NCBI GenBank assembly: GCA_905220665.1
Contig: CAJNAR010000170.1
Span: 124,001 to 188,000, forward strand
Length of the DNA: 64,000 nt
Reading direction: 5' to 3'
Origin: Albugo candida
Lineage: Eukaryota; Oomycota; Peronosporomycetes; Albuginales; Albuginaceae
In this document: positions 56,892 through 64,000 of the stretch, piece after piece
Layout: each line of letters opens with the position of its first letter
Position numbering within the stretch: the stretch's first letter is position 1
Program-made: the position numbers and the translations under genes
Notes under the pieces: generated by a model
Database searches by the model: none
What the model was told of the DNA's origin: nothing
Seen by the model: the letters and a program-made list of their open reading frames with translations, nothing else

Positions 56892-59217
56892 ATTGACAAT
56901 ATACAAATCCGTAAGAAAATCCATTTTACTTGTCTAGGATCACTAATCGTGCGTATTAGCCTTTTTCAAAGACACGCATCTACAGTATGGATGTTATTTG
57001 CGCCAAATCAATCGCATTACTCAGTCGAATTCACCAAGTGCGGAGGCTCAGTCTGGAATTTCAGTAAGAACGCCAAACGATTTCGTTGTATCATGTATAA
57101 GTTAAAGAAGCCGTTCGCTCGTAATATATTGAAACTCTGTGCTGTTCCGAACACAAACATTTCGAGAAGCCGCTCTATGGAAGATGACAAAGTTTCACAG
57201 CTCATCGTACCGGTAGCCGATTAAAAGGATCCGATGGCATCTGCCGACGTTCAAGCCGCAAAAGCTTTCGTACAGCTGACAAGTGACTTGAGTACCACGC
57301 ATCAAAGCTGAGACACCAATGTAATGTACAACAGCACAATCTACCTCTACTCATTCGTATGATAGAAGGGAGTCTGTACTGGACAGAGTAGATACCATCA
57401 ATCGAGTGCTGACAGATTTCATTCGCTCTGATCACTGCACATTATAGAGTTGCCGTATGCAAGTGTTACGAGCAAGACACAATTTCGGCATGGTAACAAG
57501 TAGCATGCCGATTTTTCTTGGCGATTGGAACGATCAAAATGCTGCATTAGTATTCTCAAGAAAAATGGGCAAAAAGTCTTGTGACTTTGATACAGACTGT
57601 GTCAGCATTGCCGCTTCGCACCGACCGTATCCATCCTTGCGATCGGCCAAGCAACAACAGCAAATACTGTCACTTCCTCAATATCAGATTTCAAATGACG
57701 AGCCTTCTAGAATGGTTTACCAAATAGTCCCTCATCTGCGCTTGATGCGGTGAGATTGGCTCGAAAACGCTCGCTTTTCTGCCTTTACAAGAAACCTTCA
57801 AGCTCTACCACTATTATAAGGTAAGCTCCAACGAAACATCATGACTAAGGCAAACCTAAATGTACGCATTAAAATCGTTGAGAATATGTGGAAAAAATGC
57901 AGAATTGTTTGGGAGAAGATCATTACAAAGGCCAACGGAACTTGCCGAGATCAACAGATACATGACATTTATGTCTCGAAATCTTATCAATCGAACTCGT
58001 TGGATTTGCGCAACGAGAAATATCCGTAACCGATTGTCGAACTCGACACGTTATTGAGTCTCTTCAGTTGCAATTTGCACTACACGATCGATCCAGGAAA
58101 CATGTGCGTTCGTTGACGACTCACATTTCTTTTGTCCATTTGACCCTTTTATCGCAAGACATATACTTGAAGACGATTGTTGGTGCTTGTCGGAATTTTG
58201 TGAATCTGTGTAATATATGCCATAAACAATGACCACTGCGGATACGTTTTGAGCTTACTATCAGCATTAGGAGCCTGTACTACATGCCTCGGTCAGCCAT
58301 CGAAATGCATCCAAAATATTTTAAGAATAATCTCCCAAATTAAAGTCCGAGGCGACCAAATAAAAAGACTTAGACTCGAATCCTCAATCGATCGCAATAA
58401 CGAGGTTCCACTGAGTTTGTCTTTATCTCCACATAATTATTGGACTCTGGAGTTTGACTCAAAATACCTTTGAACTCTTCCAACCCATTCTAATTGATAG
58501 ATTGATCTCACACATGATGTACTATGCCTAATTAATCTAGAAACACGCGCCAATAGCCACTCCAAATTCTACAAAAACTACTTCTGCCTGAAAGCATATG
58601 GAAAGGAGAGAGATTTCAGACAAATTTCCGGGTTTGTATCAGGACCAATACAAATAGTAAAGTAGCCACGTTCTGAAGCGAGATTAGGAGTAAACTACAA
58701 AGCACAATTATGTACATGTCTGAGACATGGATTGATATATCTCGGAGAAGCGACACGAGCTCGGGTCTCAACAGGCTAGGTATTGATATTGTAAGGAATA
58801 ATAAACCAATTCAAGACACTGAACGGCATAGTATACAAAGGCTCGCGTCCATTTTTGCATGCTTTAAACTGAACGAATCTCTCACCATTTGGATCAAAAT
58901 CCTCGACCACATATCGCCTAATAGATCCTGCAGTTTTCCTTCATCCCACACAGGTATTATAATTCTTTTTACAGTCATATCGTTTGATAGTGAGCTACAA
59001 CGAGGCGGGTATGAAGATGTAATTCTTACACTTTGACCGCACGGGCATCTTGACTTATCTAAGACACAGGGTCACTATGAGAGTACTTATACATTGTGCA
59101 TGCGATCTAAATGACGACATGTATGCCACAGAAGGAAGTCCATAAATAATCAACTAGACCACGCTTACGACTCGACCTGTGACCTTTCGTCAAAGATAAA
59201 GCACTGCTGCCATAAGA
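56892..59217. other. Gene-poor island with unresolved coding-like fragments
   Basis: Short frames of about 60-110 codons lie at 56949-57224, 57457-57753, 57860-58057 and 58710-59036 on the plus strand. Some have coding-like composition (for example TELAEINRYMTFMSRNLINR near 57935-57995) and candidate splice sites, but I could not join them into a protein I recognise. They may be one spliced gene beginning near 56595, a decayed gene, or chance. The segment 55814-56594 shows nothing. Confidence 0.35.
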
Positions 59218-61367
59218 ATGACAGAGCCGTTGGAAACACTCATTGTGAATACGCAAGAGATCCTACAGCCTCTAATCGCAAAACCTAAGCTGACAGAGAA
59301 ACTTTTAGCAAAACCTCCTTTTCGTTTCCTTCATGATATTGTCACCGCTGTGATTCAAACGACGGAATTTGCGAAGGGATTGTACACTGATTTTGAATTA
59401 GACTCTGGAAACATTAAGGAAAAAAATCAAAAGATTTTATTTCTTGACAAAATGCTGCTTTGTGTCTCTGTAGCTCTGAACAAAGAAATCGAAGCAAAAT
59501 CAATTAAAATTGTGGCAGGACTCGAGGCCGAATCCACAAATGCGTTTCTACAGGATCTTGCTCGTGCTTCTACAGACAAATCCATTGATCATGCTGCAGC
59601 GGTATCCCATGTGCTTCAGACGATACCTTCAATCGTACCTGATGGAGGAGAGAAACATTCTCCCGAGACTGGTTTGCAACCTGCTCCATCTGTGAAGCAA
59701 ATCGAAAAGGTACGGGCGTTCTATGTCAATGATGAGAGCGATTCATGAGTCTGTATCCATAATAGAAAATGGAAGAAGAATCAGTCCGGAAAAAGGAGAT
59801 ATCGCGTGAGGAAGCTGTATCGGATGCAAAAAGCACGTCGGCAGATAGTAAGAACAGCGGTACTCGACAACGTGTATCATCAAAAGCCTCATCGCCGAAC
59901 GACAACATCAGCTCAGCAGAAATCGTACAGGCCATGAAAGAATGTAATGGAGATTTCGAGAAATCAAAAAGTATGATTGAGAGTATCATATCCAAACCCA
60001 AGATGTCTGTGAAGCTATTGAGCAAACCTCCATTTCGCTTCTTACATGATCTCATCTCGGAAATCACGCGAGTGACCGGATTTGCAGACGGCTTGTACAC
60101 AGCCGAAGAGTTGGATTCTGGAAATATCAAGGAAAAGCAGCCTAAAATGGATTATCTGAACAAAATCATACAATGCATCTCATATCATCTACGAGTTGAC
60201 ATTGCAGCAAAACCAGCGAAAATTGTTGCGGGGCTCGAACCTGAAGAAACGAATCAAATGCTACAGCTACTAGCCATCGCGTGTAAGACTGGAGATTCCA
60301 AAGGCTCTGTCCAACAAGTTCTTCTCGGTGATCACAACAATCAAAGTAACAGCAGTAGAGGTGTGGTGAGCTCCAATTCCACAGAAAGTCGTCAAGTTAG
60401 CGCCGAAGCAAAGACTTCTCGTAAAATTCCATCAACTGAGACAAAATCGCGAGAAAAAAAATCAGATACGGAACAAAAGCGTGGGGCATACGTGAAAGCA
60501 GAAATCGGCAAATTTAATGGATCCACCATACCCATGGCGGTGAAAGGAGGCGATAACGATACATATGAGGCCAATGACACTGTTCTTGAAACTCCAAATA
60601 ACGAGTCTTTCAAAATGGGAACAGCAGCTGGTTCTGGAACAAGTCGAGATTCTCGCCCAACTACCGCACGACGTCGTCCACCAAAGCTGAAAGAGAATGT
60701 CACTGAAGTTGGTCGTCTCACAGTGCACGATACCAAAGTGGCACCGGTCGTTGGCATTATGAAAGAGGGTGATACTGCTGACAGCGATGAGGATATCGTA
60801 AATGTCGACAACAATGACAGTGAGAATACCTCTTTTGCGTTGGCTGCTGGCGATATAGGAATTCACGGTAAATTGGTGCAAGACATCTTGAGAGATCAGG
60901 CGGAAGAAGCAGCCGCACGCCAATTGAACCAAAAAGATGCTTCGATCGGTAAGATCGAGTCTCCGGAAACGGATCAAGGGATCCGATTCAAGAATCGAGC
61001 CAAATCGTACAAGCAAAAATCCAAAGCCGCATCAAATGTGAGCGAAATGACTGAATTGCGTCACGATATTCAAAAACTATGTCAAGCGACTAATCCACTC
61101 GGAAAATGTATGGAGTCGGTGCACGAGGATCTCGACAACATGTCGAAAGAACTTGAAAAATGGAAAAAGGAATACCAAGTAAACAGAGTCAAGTATGAAG
61201 AAGAAATAAAGAAAACAAATCAAGTGCTCCAACCACTCCAAAATCAACTCGAAGAGGTTGAAGAGCAGATACAAGAACAAATGAACAAGATCCACATGCT
61301 GAAAGCAGTCATTGTTAGGAATGAAGAGAGCACATTGCGATTACTTCGCATGGTAGTTGGTGCCTAG
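59218..61367 (+). CDS. IFT54: IFT54/TRAF3IP1 with duplicated N-terminal CH-like domain
   Basis: Exons 59218-59709 and 59766-61367 give 697 residues. A 56-base GT-AG intron bridges what otherwise looks like a stop and a new ATG, in phase 0. The first N-terminal domain (about residues 1-125) has KPKLTEKLLAKPPFRFLHDIV, here in two parts KLTEKLLAKPPF and RFLHDIV, then GLYTDFELDSGNIKEK and IVAGLEAESTN. The second (about 235-345) repeats it: LLSKPPFRFLHDL, GLYTAEELDSGNIKEK, IVAGLEPEETN. A Ser/Lys-rich linker and a C-terminal coiled coil (KWKKEYQVNRVKYEEEI) complete the IFT54 plan. IFT54 is an IFT-B peripheral subunit that binds tubulin through its CH domain and IFT20 through the coil. Animal and algal proteins have one N-terminal domain; two is unusual. 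Confidence 0.85.
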
Positions 61368-61445
61368 ATTAATTACGCTACATCCTAGTCTTACCTGAAT
61401 TGGTGTGCTCTATTCGGGCTTTATAATTCCATCGCCCCCGGCAAC

Positions 61446-63764
61446 ATGCAAGGATGGCTTTCGAGGCGCCGCGAGCATATGAACATGATATGGTGTACGT
61501 TCCCTCTACTGCAATACTCAAATTTCTAAATAAATTGTGATATCAATACACAGCCGATCGCTACTTTGTGCTCGACGGAAATCAGTTGCGTTACTACCGA
61601 AAACGAGGGGATCCCGCGCCCCAGAAGACGTATGTCTTGACAGATGGATGCCAAATCAAGTCTGTCTTCTCCAACGAAGACAAATATAAGCACCATGGTC
61701 ACACACGCACTCGTCTCTTTCCTTCTCCTCTTTGTTTTTCGTCTGACTCTTATTCTTATTTGATTCTCACGCGCAGGCCCCGGGCACATATTTCGCATCA
61801 CTTTTGTCGTAGAGTCTGTGGAAAAGAATCGAAAAGATCGATTCGTGGAGCTTGGAGCCAAAAGTGAGGAAAGTGCAAAGGAATGGATTCACGCACTCGA
61901 AGATGCCGTTCGTTCTGTGAGAGAAGTCATGCTTCATCAAAGAAAGCTCAAAGACGATGCCACCGATATCGCACCAACGCAGGCATCGGTGCCACGAATG
62001 TTGAAAGCTGATGAGGATGTCGTTTCTTTGTTCAATTTAGATGCTGATAACGCGAAAGCAGAGCAAGGATGGTGGCTTGCTCGTGTGGAAGAAGGACTAA
62101 GAATCATGCAAGAGTGTCCCTTTGGCCATACTGTAGCTGCATCCGTACTGGCACAAAAAGCAAACATGATGAATGTTGTCATCTTTTCCGCTACAATCAG
62201 CGCCGTTTTGAGTTTCAGCGTCACATACTCAATCATCAACAACATGCTCGTCTGTTTTGTGGTTGCCGCTGTTGCAATCACCATATCCTGTCTTGCAGTG
62301 ACACCGTCAAGTGGAGTCGAAATTCCCAGTTTCAGAGTGTCTCAGGTCGTCCATGGTTCCCCTACAGCAGTCTTCCGATTGCTCATGAACCCCAAACGGT
62401 ATTCGAGATGGGATCCAGCTTCCGCAAATATGAAGGTCATCCAGGAATTGGACGATCATGCTGACGTTGTGTATATTACACAAAGACCCAATTATTTGTG
62501 GCCAGTCTGGCAAAAGCCTCGAGATATGGTGCTGATGCGATATTGGAGACGCGAAGAAGATGGATCTTTTTTCGTAATGTACCAAAGTATCATGCATCCT
62601 GAATGTCGGGTTCGTCATAATTATGTGCGTGCAAACTTTCTCGGTGGTGGTTATATCATTGCGCCTCAGCGTGTCCAAAATGGAGGCGTTCGATCTCTTG
62701 TGACCTTTGTGCTTCGTTACGATCCATGCGGATGGTCCAGGATCTATCATCAGCTCGGAATGGATGTTGATCTCGTACTTCCAATGCTCCGTAGTGTGAT
62801 TGGAATTCGCGATGAAATGAGCGGTGCCGACTTTATCATCCCAAATGTCACCATTCCTGCTACAGTCGCGGACAATGGAAAATCAGATACCACTGCAACC
62901 GACTCCAGTAATGGAACTTCACGTCGCCCATCTTCTGTCTCAGAAGACGTGGGCTACCAGACATTTGTCAATGCCAACGGCGTCGTTGTCGGAGTCCCGA
63001 GACTCGCTACGACATTGTCCAATAAAATGTGGGCAGAGCCAGACGCATCGATGTTTATGGTCCGCGGTCGCAATTATCTGAACGACAAGAAAAAAGTGGC
63101 TTCCGCGCCGGCCAAATTCCATCTTGTCGGAGTAGATCTCCTCGCATTTGAAAAACCATTCGATCGATACAATGTCGCAAGCAAACAGATCGATGTCTCC
63201 AAGGCCGAGCCGACTTCTGCAAATATCACAAATTCCGCCTCCGCATCTTCTACTCATCCACCGCGCCCAACCGCAACGGGAAAATTCACATTTGTGATCA
63301 ATATGATCGTTCCCGGTGCCGATAATCTGTGTATGGTCTTCTATTTCCATCCCGCAAAAGACAATGTTTTCAACGATGAGTCAGCGTTCTCGGAACTATT
63401 GAATGACTTTATCGAAGGAGATGATCTGTTTCGTAATTCCCGATTCAAATTGCTTCCAACTGTTGTGGACGGAAGCTTTATAATCCGTCAATCAGTTGGC
63501 TCAAAGCCAACACTCTTAGGCAACAAACTCAAGTGCCAGTACCACAAAGCTGACCACTACTTTGAAGTGGATGTTGATATTTCTTCAAATAGCGTCGCAA
63601 ACTCAGTTGTTGGAATGGTTCAAGGAGTCACAAAATCTCTTGTCGTGGATATGGCATTTTTACTCGAAGCCCAAACAGAAGAAGAATTACCAGAAGTGCT
63701 TTTGGGAGCAGTGCGGATGGATCGAGTCGCACTAGATAGACCATTTCGTGTTCCACGCTCCTAA
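61446..63764 (+). CDS. PH-START-EDR2 (DUF1336) protein
   Basis: Exons 61446-61494, 61554-61697 and 61777-63764 give 726 residues; introns are 59 and 79 bases. The first exon supplies the PH start MQGWLSRRREHMNMIW, joined to DRYFVLDGNQLRYYRKRGD; the PH domain ends with ESAKEWIHALEDAVRSV. Two hydrophobic helices follow at about residues 180-220 (FSATISAVLSFSVTYSI). A START domain spans about 225-400 (RVSQVVHGSPTAVFRLLMN, LPMLRSVIGIRDEM). The C-terminal EDR2 domain contains IVPGADNLCMVFYF, FIEGDDLFRNSRFKLLP, KLKCQYHKADHYFEVDVDI split here as KLKCQYHK and YFEVDVDI, and VVDMAFLLEAQ. Plant EDR2 binds PI4P and negatively regulates defence; oomycete members are inferred lipid sensors. No stop interrupts the frame. 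Confidence 0.92.
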
Positions 63765-63817
63765 AAGCTCTTTGCCACAATACATTCACAACTGATCAAA
63801 TATGTCTTTGAAATTCC

Positions 63818-64000
63818 TCAATCAATTGTTGCAGCCAGTTCTATCGATAACAAGTGATCGTGATCCCATGCAAGTTCGCTTACGGCTATTTGGCTCCATA
63901 ACTGATTGACCAAGCTCACATTGTACAAGTCGTCGTTATCGAGCCAAGACATGACTGAGGCTATAATGTGCTTCTCCACAGGCGGCAAATTCCTTCCAAA
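63818..64000 (-). CDS. F-box-like protein, partial
   Basis: The frame on the minus strand is open from the window end to a TGA at 63818-63820. It contains the F-box pattern LPPVEKHIIASVMSWLDNDDL followed by VSLVNQLWSQIA (in two parts here), as in SCF ubiquitin ligase receptors. A canonical GTAAGC donor directly after SQIA suggests that an intron starts there, so the apparent C-terminus may be intronic and the gene may continue further downstream on the minus strand. Only about 60 residues are visible; the substrate-binding region lies outside the window. Confidence 0.5.
   Translation of the reverse strand, partial: FGRNLPPVEKHIIASVMSWLDNDDLYNVSLVNQLWSQIAVSELAWDHDHLLSIELAATID

Noticed and set aside
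59710..59765. Stop codon and new ATG between two IFT54-like frames, suggesting two separate genes
   Set aside because: A phase-0 GT-AG intron of 56 bases, typical for this window, joins them, and the upstream part alone would lack the coiled coil that every IFT54 has.
1..64000. CRISPR arrays, insertion sequences, operons or phage genes
   Set aside because: No regular direct repeats with spacers, transposase motifs, Shine-Dalgarno patterns or prokaryotic gene order were seen; spliced genes throughout show nuclear eukaryotic DNA.

Overview
The window reads as compact nuclear DNA of an oomycete. Many genes are cut by very short GT-AG introns, mostly 40-65 bases. START-FYVE proteins, a membrane-anchored cyclic nucleotide phosphodiesterase and an IFT protein of zoospore flagella all fit that group. 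Intergenic gaps are often below 200 bases, which recalls the reduced genomes of white rusts (Albugo); the genus is inference. There is no sign of prokaryotic operons, CRISPR arrays, intact transposons or viral genes.

Layout. 1-5 kb: the 3' end of a GAF-domain gene, a thermospermine-synthase-type aminopropyltransferase, mitochondrial EF-Ts and a 13-exon UBA-UAS-UBX p97 adaptor. 5-9.7 kb: a poorly resolved stretch with two uncertain spliced genes and a DIX-like remnant. 9.7-20 kb: delta-12-type desaturase, OST3/OST6 subunit of oligosaccharyltransferase, KCTD-like BTB protein, MND1, histidine acid phosphatase and a kinesin. 20-31 kb: zinc transporter, mitochondrial four-CBS protein, START-FYVE protein, membrane PDE and a three-RRM RNA-binding protein. 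31-34 kb: tandem superoxide dismutases, a La-motif protein and ribosomal protein uS3. 37-41 kb: REV1 divergent from GTP cyclohydrolase I. 41-55.8 kb: six genes in a row on the minus strand (EFCAB6-like EF-hand array, RAD21 cohesin, Integrator subunit 7, second START-FYVE, Sae2/CtIP, Cys-rich protein). 55.8-59.2 kb: a gene-poor island with one small candidate secreted protein. 59.2-64 kb: an IFT54 with a duplicated N-terminal domain, a PH-START-EDR2 protein and a partial F-box-like gene.

Exon structures come from reading splice sites and checking that codon phase and family alignment agree on both sides; for UBXN7, MND1, RAD21, INTS7, kinesin, OST3, CBS, SOD and IFT54 the exon sums close exactly on a whole number of codons. 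Several genes serve DNA repair and chromosome biology (MND1, REV1, RAD21, CtIP) and three encode START-type lipid-binding proteins, but nothing in the layout shows co-regulation beyond shared CCAAT-rich divergent promoters.

Most notable: the IFT54 with two CH-like domains, a six-helix membrane PDE, a tandem SOD pair in which one copy carries a GC-AG intron and an altered active-site residue, and a clear oomycete Sae2/CtIP.
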